NCBI GenBank assembly: GCA_028278555.1
Contig: JANQEA010000043.1
Span: 124,001-188,000, forward strand
DNA length: 64,000 nucleotides
Source: Candidatus Bipolaricaulota bacterium
GTDB taxonomy: Bacteria; Bipolaricaulota; Bipolaricaulia; UBA7950; UBA9294
Direction of reading: 5' to 3'
Shown here piece after piece: positions 26,524 through 34,736 of this stretch. The number at the start of each line of letters is the position of its first letter. The stretch's first letter is position 1. The position numbers were made by a program, and so were the translations under genes. The notes beneath the pieces were generated by a model. It searched no databases and had not been told where the DNA came from. It was given only the letters and a program-made list of their open reading frames with translations.

Positions 26524-27303
26524 ATGCCGTTCACCGTTGCCACTTGGAACGTCAACTCGATCCGATCCCGACTCCACGCGCTCCTCCCGTGGCTGGAGAG
26601 GGCCGCGCCGGACGTCGTCTGCCTCCAGGAGACGAAGGTCCAGGATCACGACTTCCCGATCGATCCGATCGAAGCGGTCGGGTACCATGCCGCCTTTCGC
26701 GGGCAGAAGTCGTACAACGGCGTCGCGATCCTGTCGAAGACGCCGATCGAGAACGTCCGTTCCGGGTTCGACGATGACGGTCCGGCCGACGAGGCGCGGC
26801 TTCTCGTCGGCGAGGTGAACGGGATCCCGATTGTCAACACCTACGTCCCGCAGGGGCGCGACCCGGAACACGAGATGTACGCGTACAAGCTCGAGTGGTT
26901 CGAGCGCCTCCGTGCCTACTACGAGTCTCACTTCTCAGCCAACGAGCCGATGCTCTGGCTGGGGGATCTCAATGTCGCCCCCGAGCCGATCGACGTTCAT
27001 GACCCGAAGCGCCTGATGGGGCACGTCTGCTTCAATCCTCTGGTGACCGAGGCGCTCGAATCGGTCAAGTCGTGGGGCCTCGTCGATCTCTTCCGGAAGC
27101 ATGTCCCGAAACCCGGGCAGTACACCTACTACGACTACCGGACCAAGGACGGCGTCGCCAACGGCCGCGGCTGGCGCGTCGACCACATCCTCGCGACGAA
27201 GCCTCTGGCCGCGAAGTCGATCAACGCCTGGATCGACCTCGAACCGCGCCTCGGCGAGAAGCCCTCCGACCACACGCCGATGGTGGTGGAGATGCGAATC
27301 TAG
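26524..27303 (+). CDS. xthA: Exodeoxyribonuclease III
   Basis: AP endonuclease and 3'-5' exonuclease of base-excision repair. 259 residues with ATWNVNSIRSR, the catalytic metal Glu in CLQETKVQD, GDLNVAP, and the terminal SDHTPMVVEM. ATG 26524 is chosen because AGGAGG lies just upstream; an in-frame GTG at 26491 lacks a site. It ends the cluster begun at 21717. An imperfect inverted repeat (CTAGAGGG/CCCCCTAG, one mismatch) starts at its stop codon. Confidence 0.95.
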   Translation: MPFTVATWNVNSIRSRLHALLPWLERAAPDVVCLQETKVQDHDFPIDPIEAVGYHAAFRGQKSYNGVAILSKTPIENVRSGFDDDGPADEARLLVGEVNGIPIVNTYVPQGRDPEHEMYAYKLEWFERLRAYYESHFSANEPMLWLGDLNVAPEPIDVHDPKRLMGHVCFNPLVTEALESVKSWGLVDLFRKHVPKPGQYTYYDYRTKDGVANGRGWRVDHILATKPLAAKSINAWIDLEPRLGEKPSDHTPMVVEMRI

Positions 27304-27553
27304 AGGGCGACTGGTCCCCCTAGTGGACTGGTTTCGGGCTGCGAACTAGCGTGGGTCTTCCGTCCTCTACGACTCCCCGTAGGGGACTACTTTCGAACTC
27401 GACATGGCTTGATGATCCCTTCAACACTAGCCGGATTCGACTCTCGCTAGCTGGAGGTGGCGAGTCTGAATAGAGAACCTTCAGGATCACCCTCGCCGCT
27501 GAGGATGGCAGCTGTATCATACTCCTCAATGATCTCTCAAGAAGGGGGCGCGG
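27304..27553. other. Intergenic region at the left edge of the accessory island
   Basis: No convincing ORF on either strand. Composition changes here from the strongly GC-rich, CG-ending codon style on the left to a more mixed one. A short direct repeat (GACTGGT/GGACTGGT near 27310-27331) and a CCCCGTAGGGG stem near 27383 are visible. TATCAT at 27515-27520 could be a -10 box for the small ORF, but no matching -35 is seen. Confidence 0.4.
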
Positions 27554-27724
27554 GTGGCTGTACACAAGTGGTCAAGCGAGGACCTGGACAAGGCACGCAG
27601 GCTGCTGGGGATAGAGACCGCAGAGGAGTTGGATGAGGCAATAGAGAACTTCCAGGCTTACCTCTCGGTTCTGCGGGAGTGCGACAACCGCTTTCGTGAG
27701 CGGGATGACGAGGCCCCTGAGTAG
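27554..27724 (+). CDS. Small hypothetical protein, 56 residues
   Basis: GTG-started frame beginning VAVHKWSSEDLDKARR and ending RERDDEAPE, preceded by GAAGGGGGC as ribosome site. The protein is charged and predicted helical, with an LGIETAEELDEAIENF stretch that could form an amphipathic helix. There is no transmembrane segment. No family is recognised. The clear start signal and compact helical composition support a real gene, but nothing else does. Confidence 0.45.
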   Translation: MAVHKWSSEDLDKARRLLGIETAEELDEAIENFQAYLSVLRECDNRFRERDDEAPE

Positions 27725-27975
27725 ATCTCCCGAGCCGCTGGATCTCTGGATCTGGCCAGCACCGGACGAGCCTAGAAGCTGGTGTGCGATGAGGGATGGG
27801 TTTGCCTTCGGCATCCGTTGCTGATGGACATCAACGGCTGGATGGGAGTTGTGGACGGGTCTGCAGCTTGTAGCTCCGCTTCTGAGACGACTTCAGGGGC
27901 TTAGGTTAGCAGGCTTGGCGGCAGAATGCAGGTACTCCTTCATGGGCCAACCAATCGACATTAGAATGGGGCATC
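27725..27975. other. Intergenic region before the Gfo/Idh/MocA-like gene
   Basis: No gene is seen. The only likely signal is TAGAAT at 27962-27967, whose distance to ATG 27976 fits a leaderless message; no good -35 accompanies it. Confidence 0.35.
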
Positions 27976-29079
27976 ATGCCAGCAGAGTCGAAGGCGCCAA
28001 GACGCATTCTCGCAGTCGGCTGGGGTGACGTATCTAGACGCTACTGGGGCGTGCTCAAAGAACGCGTGGATGCTGGGCAAGTCGAGGTATCTATTGCCGA
28101 GTTGCCGGACATAGCGCGCCAAGCCCCGCAGCTATTCGTCGAATGGGCGAGCCCTGAGCTGGATGCACATCTGAGCTCTGGCGAGTTTGACCTGGTTCTC
28201 GTTCTCACTCCCCCCACTCGGCATCACGAGGTTGTTGAAAGGTGCCTTGGTCTAGTTCGAGACGTGCCGAAGTCCTGCACGATCCTCGTCGAGAAGCCAC
28301 TAGCACTTGGCGTCGAGGACGCGCACGACGTTTCTAGACTCATCGAACTCGGCACACAGAGATCCTGTCAGCCTCACGAAGTCGCCTGTGTGGATCACTA
28401 CACCCTGAAGCCTGTAGTGCGGTTCTTCCGATCGCACAGCCAGGAACTGCTCTCCGATATGGGAGCAGTCAGGCATCTCGTGTTCACTTCGATGGAATCG
28501 AGAGAGCTCCACGCCTCAGAGTCCTTCCGTAGCGGCTATGCGAGGGAACATGCTGTTCATGCTTTCGCGGTCATCGATACGTGTCTTCCGATTCTTCGCG
28601 GGCACAATATATCGCATCAAGCAACGGATCGCAGGCGCTTCTGGCGCTATGCGAGCCTCTCTGAGGAAATTGACGGGGACTCTGCGTTCGATCTTGAGTG
28701 CTGGCTCGACAGCGAGATTCGGCAATCGCAGTACCTTGCGGAGTCAGTTCATCTGGAGCTGATCGGCGGGAAGGGTCTAGATCGTGATGAGAAGGCCCTC
28801 GTGGTTGAGTGCGATCGCGGATTGATCAAAATGCGATTCGACGAGGAGACCATCGACCTGCAGGGCCGCTTAGGTCCAGACACCCGACTGTACGATGGAC
28901 GCAGCAGCCCAGAGATTCCGGCATACCGTTTTCTGCTAGCTCACATCCTCGACGGCAAGCCCATTGAATTGGTCACGCGGCCGATTGCCGAGGCTGCCAG
29001 GGACGTCGAACGTGTTGCTCATGCGCTTGCCGACGCCGAGTATGCTGGTGACTACGGAGTTGGCACGTGCCCCTTTTGA
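27976..29079 (+). CDS. Gfo/Idh/MocA-like NAD(P)-dependent oxidoreductase
   Basis: 367 residues. The N-terminal Rossmann segment ILAVGWGDVSRRYWG departs from the usual GxGxxG. Later elements fit the family well: LVLVLTPPTRHHEVV, ILVEKPLALG (the conserved EKP) and CVDHYTLKP. The C-terminal half is less conserved and resembles sugar-phosphate-dehydrogenase-like relatives. A sugar or sugar-phosphate substrate is inferred; the altered dinucleotide loop could mean different cofactor use. There is no strong ribosome site. Codon use differs from the chromosomal genes around the island. Confidence 0.7.
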   Translation: MPAESKAPRRILAVGWGDVSRRYWGVLKERVDAGQVEVSIAELPDIARQAPQLFVEWASPELDAHLSSGEFDLVLVLTPPTRHHEVVERCLGLVRDVPKSCTILVEKPLALGVEDAHDVSRLIELGTQRSCQPHEVACVDHYTLKPVVRFFRSHSQELLSDMGAVRHLVFTSMESRELHASESFRSGYAREHAVHAFAVIDTCLPILRGHNISHQATDRRRFWRYASLSEEIDGDSAFDLECWLDSEIRQSQYLAESVHLELIGGKGLDRDEKALVVECDRGLIKMRFDEETIDLQGRLGPDTRLYDGRSSPEIPAYRFLLAHILDGKPIELVTRPIAEAARDVERVAHALADAEYAGDYGVGTCPF

Positions 29080-29106
29080 CTGAGCACAGGATAGATCTCT
29101 CGAGCC

Positions 29107-29112
29107 TATAAT
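29107..29112 (+). promoter_or_regulatory. Perfect TATAAT -10 box for a leaderless gene
   Basis: TATAAT ends six bases before ATG 29119, which would put transcription start on the A of the start codon. There is no ribosome site, and the nearest TTGACT (29076-29081) is 25 bases away, too far for a standard -35. Confidence 0.6.
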
Positions 29113-29118
29113 CTCAGC

Positions 29119-30399
29119 ATGGCCACTCCCTGCGTCATCCTATTCGTCTTGGACGGCCTACGCCGTGATGCAGTGACTCCATCGACGACACCGTTCCTCC
29201 AGAGCCGGTGCGAGCAGGGCGTGTCGTTTGAGGGGCTCCGATCTGTCTTCCCCTCATCCACGCGCGTCTGTGCAGCGACTGTGGCTACGGGAAGCCATCC
29301 GGGTGAGCACGGGATCACTGAGAACGAGATGCTGGTCGAGCATCGCGGACAACGAGATATCGTGTCATGCGCCGATGCCAGCTACCTATCCAGGCTTCCA
29401 CGCCATGCCACAGGCACAATCCTTGAGAAGCCAACTTTCGGGCAGAGGCTGGCGGCCGAGAAGAAGCGCTTCCTCTCAGCATGCTCCGGCTCAAGCGGGA
29501 CCACATACCTGACAAACCCTGCCGGCATGGGTGCTTGTGTGAACTGGGAGACGGCATGGCCCGAAGAGGTGCGAGCGGAGATCGCGAACAGCGTCGGCTT
29601 CCCTACCCATGGTTCGTCCACAGATGCCAAGAACGGCTTCATCCTCGACGTAGCGACGCAGGCTTTCGAGCAAACTCAGGCACCTGATGTTTGCCTCTTG
29701 TGGTTCACTGAGCCTGACGAGGCTCAGCACACGTATGGTATTGGGTCTCCATCGGCGGTTGATCAGCTCCGCCTGCTCGATCAGAGGATTGAGGCATTCC
29801 ACGCTTGGCTTCTGGTTCGATTCCCCAGGCGTTCCTTTGTGTTCGTAGCGTTCTCTGATCACGGTTGCGTCACACCGCTCGGCGAGGTTGATCCGATCAG
29901 TGAACTCATAGCGGCTGGTCTGAAGTCGTCGACGGACTCACAGGACGTCTTGTTCGTGAGCAACAGCTTCTTCTTGGCAGACGATGCCCTAGTCTCTCCG
30001 CTGTCTAGGTTTCTCGCCAACGCGGATTGGGTCGACCGCGTGTTTGTGAGAGATGACGTATGGAGGGATGAACTCCCCGTTTCCAGACTTTCGGATGCGA
30101 GGTGCAATCACCCAAGGGCTGCGCAGATCATGGTCTCGTATTCCACGTGCTCAGATCCCTCAGACTACGGAGTACCTGGAGCCTGCCGGATAACAGGGAA
30201 TCGATCGTCGCACGGGTCTATGAGCGACTATGAGATGAACGTGCCTCTTTTTGCTTGGGGAACCGATATCCGGACCCCAGCGAGGAAACACGTGTCAGCC
30301 GATCTGACTGACATCGCACCTGCCGTACTTGCGCTGCTCGGAATCGGAGCTGATTCGCCCGGGCGTCTCCCCCTTCGCTCACTCCTAAGGACCGACTAG
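29119..30399 (+). CDS. Type I phosphodiesterase/nucleotide pyrophosphatase-like protein
   Basis: 426 residues of the alkaline phosphatase superfamily. LFVLDGLRRD carries the first metal Asp. SSTRVCAATVATGSHPGEHGI fits the region holding the nucleophilic Thr/Ser and the conserved HGI. FSDHG supplies another Asp/His pair, and a later NRSSHGSMSD fits the last His. No signal peptide is evident, so it may be cytoplasmic. Substrates in this family include nucleotide-sugars and phosphonates; none can be named here. It overlaps the orphan minus-strand gene tail-to-tail by 4 bases. Confidence 0.75.
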   Translation: MATPCVILFVLDGLRRDAVTPSTTPFLQSRCEQGVSFEGLRSVFPSSTRVCAATVATGSHPGEHGITENEMLVEHRGQRDIVSCADASYLSRLPRHATGTILEKPTFGQRLAAEKKRFLSACSGSSGTTYLTNPAGMGACVNWETAWPEEVRAEIANSVGFPTHGSSTDAKNGFILDVATQAFEQTQAPDVCLLWFTEPDEAQHTYGIGSPSAVDQLRLLDQRIEAFHAWLLVRFPRRSFVFVAFSDHGCVTPLGEVDPISELIAAGLKSSTDSQDVLFVSNSFFLADDALVSPLSRFLANADWVDRVFVRDDVWRDELPVSRLSDARCNHPRAAQIMVSYSTCSDPSDYGVPGACRITGNRSSHGSMSDYEMNVPLFAWGTDIRTPARKHVSADLTDIAPAVLALLGIGADSPGRLPLRSLLRTD

Positions 30400-32294
30400 A
30401 GTCTCCGAACGTCCTCGTCGGTCGGATACATGCAGTCCCGGTTCTGAATCCTGTAGACGTAGGATCCAGCGGCCAAGTCGCGGATTCGCCTCAGGCTGCC
30501 AGGTGGAGCCGCGGGGGCCGGGTCCGTTAGCTCTTTCAGAAGGCCAACAATTGCTGCCTGCGTCGCGCGGGCGGCGCAGTTCGTCGTGCGATCGTCGCGG
30601 TCGTAGTGTGGTATTCCGTTTGCTCCACAAGCATCCGGTGGCAGCCCAATGCCGAGCACAATCACAACCTTCGGGCCTGCCGCACCAAACACTTGGGCGA
30701 CATGGAATCCGCCTACAGGGTTCTGAGCAGTAGCATGTTGCGAGATTTCGGCTCGGAGGGCAGCTACGTCGGCCTGAAGTGTGCCCACTCCGGCAGGGAG
30801 CCCTATCAGCCGCCTCGCGTAGTCATTCTGTTCCGGTGTTCCGATGAGTACAGTTTCCTCTGCTCCCGTGAAGAACTCCTCAATCTCAGGGTCGGTGGGC
30901 TCTCCAGTAACAACATCCCAAACTGAATCATCTCGGGTCTCGATCGCAACGTCTTTAGCCAGTGAGTACCGCACAATCAAGTCGATTGCACGGCAAGCCT
31001 CGGAAAGCTGGATGTGGTCTTGAAACGCCTTGTGTGCATCTCTCTCCGCTTGATCCTGATAGTCTCTATGGGCTCGTCCGATGACAATCCGAGTCGTTGA
31101 GCCAGCAGCCGGCGGCGGACCTGGCGGTGCGTTTGGATCAACTGCCTGGGGAGCATCGCGGTTGAACCCTGCGGCGAGGTTGCCGTGGTCCTGCAGGAGG
31201 ACCTGCGGGTCCGCACCGTCGGCAGGTATGGCAAGCCGCGTAATCGCAAATGGGAGAGACAGCCTGTTTGAATACCAGTAGGTCGTCTGCAATGGCTCAC
31301 CCTGCAAGTCGGCGGCGGAGCGTACAGCCAAGTGGGCGAAGACCTCACACGATGCCTTAGTGCCCTCTCTATGGAGGCCAGCCAATACCACCTGTACTGC
31401 GCGCCCGGTCCAATTCGGGTCGCCCGCACACCTATGCCTCCTTTCGCGAATCCGATTGAGGACTCGTCGTGGAAGCCATCTTGGCTCAGCGCAACAGAAG
31501 AGGAGCCCCGTCCTGTCCATCGCTTGCTCGGCGTTCTCATTTTCCCAGAATACCTGGAATGATCGCTTGGTTCTTGCGAGGATCACCTCTGACGTGCTGA
31601 GCGTGAATCGAAGGGGCGGATAGCCTCCCCAGAAGCGTGAGTACGAGCGTACTATCTCAGCAGACAGCGGATTCGTGTCGCTTCCGCCAGCGCAAACAAC
31701 TGACCGCCCTCTGCGCTTGACCTTCCCTTCAACCACAGAGACCCCTGTTGCACCGAGTGGATACTTCCGCATTGCGGGGAGCAGCTCACCAGCGCTCGGC
31801 CGCATGTGTCGGGCAGCGACATGGGCCAGTCGGCAGAGATAGTGGAGGTCATTGCCGCTTGCGCACTTCAGCGACTTGAGGTTTCGCGTCCTCTTGAGAG
31901 CCGTCTTCGGATGCTGCAGTTCCACGATGTGTTGCTGGTCCTTGCCGACTACGAACAGGGGCGGCCGACTGCGTCGAAACAGAAGCCGGAGGATGCTCTC
32001 ATTCAGTGCGATGCGAGAGGCAGGCGCTCGCAGTCGGAACCACAAGGGTACCTCTCGCGGAATCCTGTAGTACTTCCAAGTAGACAGCCAGTAGATCCCC
32101 GCGATCGCGAGGAGCCCGATGACAGCCGCCACGGCTATGCTCCAAGCCGGTGGGGTGCCTGGGAGACGCCAGTTCCGAATGGCCTCGACTGCGACAAGCA
32201 CTAGCGATGCGGCGACAACTCCCCACGACGCCGCGCGAATGATGGTCTTCTCCGCGCTCTCTCGGCTCTGCTCCTCGAACGTTCTTCGGGCCAA
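30396..32294 (-). CDS. Orphan two-TM protein with large cytoplasmic domain
   Basis: About 632 residues. Two transmembrane helices lie near the N-terminus (AASWGVVAASLVLVAVEAI and AVAAVIGLLAIAGIYWL) and are followed by a ~540-residue soluble region. No known family is recognised. Two segments look alike: SVVCAGGSDTNPLSAEIV and ETVLIGTPEQNDYARRLI, each a hydrophobic strand, a glycine loop and an Asn, as if a nucleotide-binding-like unit were duplicated. TTG 32294 is chosen for its AAGGGGGGA site; the frame stays open to 32390 with weaker starts. Location suggests horizontal origin. A membrane-tethered sensor or effector is conceivable but unproven. Confidence 0.6.
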   Translation of the reverse strand: MARRTFEEQSRESAEKTIIRAASWGVVAASLVLVAVEAIRNWRLPGTPPAWSIAVAAVIGLLAIAGIYWLSTWKYYRIPREVPLWFRLRAPASRIALNESILRLLFRRSRPPLFVVGKDQQHIVELQHPKTALKRTRNLKSLKCASGNDLHYLCRLAHVAARHMRPSAGELLPAMRKYPLGATGVSVVEGKVKRRGRSVVCAGGSDTNPLSAEIVRSYSRFWGGYPPLRFTLSTSEVILARTKRSFQVFWENENAEQAMDRTGLLFCCAEPRWLPRRVLNRIRERRHRCAGDPNWTGRAVQVVLAGLHREGTKASCEVFAHLAVRSAADLQGEPLQTTYWYSNRLSLPFAITRLAIPADGADPQVLLQDHGNLAAGFNRDAPQAVDPNAPPGPPPAAGSTTRIVIGRAHRDYQDQAERDAHKAFQDHIQLSEACRAIDLIVRYSLAKDVAIETRDDSVWDVVTGEPTDPEIEEFFTGAEETVLIGTPEQNDYARRLIGLPAGVGTLQADVAALRAEISQHATAQNPVGGFHVAQVFGAAGPKVVIVLGIGLPPDACGANGIPHYDRDDRTTNCAARATQAAIVGLLKELTDPAPAAPPGSLRRIRDLAAGSYVYRIQNRDCMYPTDEDVRRL

Positions 32295-32626
32295 CGTTCC
32301 CCCCTTGCCTCTCGGTGAGTGATTCACCAGTCTACCAAGCTCCCAGTTTGCCGTGAAGTCTGTCATGACTACCGTCTGCTGCTTGAGCACAGGTCGCGGC
32401 GCCGTGCGAAGGATCGAGTTAGCGAGTACGTCCTCCGCACGAACCGCGTATCACATCACGAGGCTTGATGCTTCGACCCTCTCAATCCCTGATGTTCGTA
32501 GCTCCAACCTCGGGGGCCAGCATCACACTCAAACCGTTTCGCGGCTGCCGGGGGCTCCCAACCAGCGGTATTGCCCTTCCTCATCGTGTATCGTCGGGAG
32601 CAGTGGCAGCCACGGAGGAGGGTCTG

Positions 32627-33739
32627 ATGGACTACTCAGCACGCCGAGACCTACTGCTCGAAGGGAAAGACGTCGACGCATTTCTGATCTTCGATCTGGA
32701 TCGGACGATGCCGCGGGAGATGGATCGGCCGAACATGCAGTACCTCTCGGGCTACGACGGGGAGGGGGCGCTGCTGATCACGGCGGCGGAGACGGTGATC
32801 CTGACGGACTCGCGATACCTGGAGCAGGCGGAGAAACAGGTGCCGGAACTGCCGCTGATCCACGCCGAACTGAAGTACTACGACGAGCTGACCCAAGCGA
32901 TCCGGGATCGTGGTCTGAAACGGATCGGCTACGCGGCGTGGCGGACGACCGATTACGTCCTCCGGCGACTGTCGGAGATCCCGGGGACGGAGTGGATCCC
33001 GTTCGAGGACCCGGTGACGGAGCAGCGCGCGGTGAAGGACGCCGATGAGTTGACGGCCCTCCGTGAGGCGATCCGCCTTGCTGAAGAGGCGCTCGCCCAT
33101 CTGCGCGACACGGTCGAGGTCGGGATGAACGAGGTCGACATCGCAGCGGCCCTTTCCGCGAAGCTCCGCGAGTTCGGCTCGCAGCGGGTTGCGTTCGGGC
33201 CGACGGTCGCCTCGGGACCGAACTCGGCACTGCCGCACTACCGCCCGTCGCTCAATCCGCGGGTACTCGAACCGGGCGACTTCCTCCTGATCGACTACGG
33301 CGCGGTCGTCGACGGCTACGTCTCGGACATCACGCGTACGTTCGTTGTCGGCGAGGCAAGCGAAACTCAACGCGAGATCTACGCGCTTGTCCTCGAGTCG
33401 CTCCAAGTCGGCATCGACGCGATCCGCGCCGGGATCCCGGGCGATATCCCGCACGAGGCATCGAAGCGAGTCATCCTCGACTCACCGTACGCGGAGCACA
33501 TCTTCCTCTCGCCGCTCGGCCACGGCGTCGGCCTCGAGGTGCACGAGCTGCCGAAGATGGGGCTGAACAAAGGCGAGATCCTCGAGCCGGAGATGGTTGT
33601 GACGGTCGAGCCGGGGATCTACATCCCCGGAACCGGGGGCGTGCGGATCGAGGATACGGTCCGTGTGACGGAATCCGGCTGCGAGCTACTGACGAGCTTC
33701 CCGAAGGACACGCTGATCACGGTTGGGGGAGCCAACTAG
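32627..33739 (+). CDS. Xaa-Pro aminopeptidase/dipeptidase (M24)
   Basis: 370 residues. A creatinase-like N-terminal domain precedes a pita-bread metallopeptidase domain. Metal ligands are visible: Asp in LLIDYGAVVDGYVSDITR, His in LGHGVGLEVHE, and Glu in VTVEPGIY and VRIEDT. Removes N-terminal residues before proline or splits Xaa-Pro dipeptides. ATG 32627 follows CGGAGGAGGG; the longer open frame lacks a site. It marks the return to the core-genome style after the island. Confidence 0.92.
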   Translation: MDYSARRDLLLEGKDVDAFLIFDLDRTMPREMDRPNMQYLSGYDGEGALLITAAETVILTDSRYLEQAEKQVPELPLIHAELKYYDELTQAIRDRGLKRIGYAAWRTTDYVLRRLSEIPGTEWIPFEDPVTEQRAVKDADELTALREAIRLAEEALAHLRDTVEVGMNEVDIAAALSAKLREFGSQRVAFGPTVASGPNSALPHYRPSLNPRVLEPGDFLLIDYGAVVDGYVSDITRTFVVGEASETQREIYALVLESLQVGIDAIRAGIPGDIPHEASKRVILDSPYAEHIFLSPLGHGVGLEVHELPKMGLNKGEILEPEMVVTVEPGIYIPGTGGVRIEDTVRVTESGCELLTSFPKDTLITVGGAN

Positions 33740-33774
33740 CTGACTAGCTCAGGCCTGCCGCCTCCGCTGTTCGT

Positions 33775-34656
33775 CTAGAGCCAGCGGGCGACGAGTTCGA
33801 TCGACAGCCCGGTCGGCGAGCCAGAGAAGCGGATCACGCCGTGCTTGTCGATCAGGAAGGCGTGCGGCGTCCCCTTGACGCCGTAGGCAGTCCGCGTCGG
33901 TCGCGTGGAATCGTGCTCGTGGACGACCGTAAGACCTTCGTACTCGCTGCTTCCAAAAAGCGGCGAAACGCTTGCGGGGTCTCGATCGAGGACGATGACG
34001 ATGACGACCACCCCCGTGGCCTCGAAGTGTGCTTCCAACTCGACGAGGTGGGGGAGCGTCGCGATGCAGCCCGAGCAGGTTCCGAAGAAGAAGTCGATGA
34101 CGACGACCTGACCGAGATACTCCGACAGCCTGGCGATGTCGCCGTCGAGCGTCGGGAGGGCGAAGTCGGGCGCCCGATTCCCGACCGCATTCCCAACAGG
34201 CGCCGAACTCGGGGATGGTGCCGGCGTGGAGGGAGCGGAGGCGCTTGGCATTGTGCTGCCGCGTCGCCCGAGCGTGCTCAGGTCGATCCGCTTCGACGTG
34301 ATATGGGACGCGCCGCCGTTGTCGACGACGACGAGGGAGACCTCGTACTCATCGACCCGCGGATACGTGTGCTCCACCTCGGCGCCCGTTCCGGAGGTCC
34401 CGTCGCCGAAGAGCCACTGATACGAGACGATCGTCCCGTCCGAGTCGGCGGAGGGGGTTGCATCGAAGAGGACCGTCGTCGATCCGCCGCCGTCGGCGAG
34501 GTAGGCGTTGAATGCAGCGACCGGCATCGCATTCGAGGTTGTGGTGGACTGTGTAGTCGGCGGCGGGTCGTCGTCCCGTTGCGCGACGGCCGGCGCGGCG
34601 AACGCGAGCAGGAGTCCGAGGACGACAAGCATGATTCCCCATCGGTGTTCCGTCAT
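33775..34656 (-). CDS. Exported PKD-thioredoxin (TlpA-like) fusion protein
   Basis: About 293 residues: signal peptide ending near AVAQ, a PKD domain (SYQWLFGDGTSGTG), a Pro/Ser/Ala-rich linker, then a TlpA/ResA-like thioredoxin domain with DFFFGTCSGCIATLPH (redox CSGC) and the cis-Pro segment VKGTPHAFLID. Probably a cell-surface thiol-disulfide reductase; the PKD domain would position it on the envelope. ATG 34656 has GTGAGG upstream; the GTG at 34671 is an alternative. Confidence 0.82.
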   Translation of the reverse strand: MTEHRWGIMLVVLGLLLAFAAPAVAQRDDDPPPTTQSTTTSNAMPVAAFNAYLADGGGSTTVLFDATPSADSDGTIVSYQWLFGDGTSGTGAEVEHTYPRVDEYEVSLVVVDNGGASHITSKRIDLSTLGRRGSTMPSASAPSTPAPSPSSAPVGNAVGNRAPDFALPTLDGDIARLSEYLGQVVVIDFFFGTCSGCIATLPHLVELEAHFEATGVVVIVIVLDRDPASVSPLFGSSEYEGLTVVHEHDSTRPTRTAYGVKGTPHAFLIDKHGVIRFSGSPTGLSIELVARWL

Positions 34657-34736
34657 GTGCAGATCCCTCACTTCCGAGGGCCATTCTACTGCATCCTGAC
34701 AAAGGGATCGTCGGGGCCGAATAGGGCGGCCAGGGG

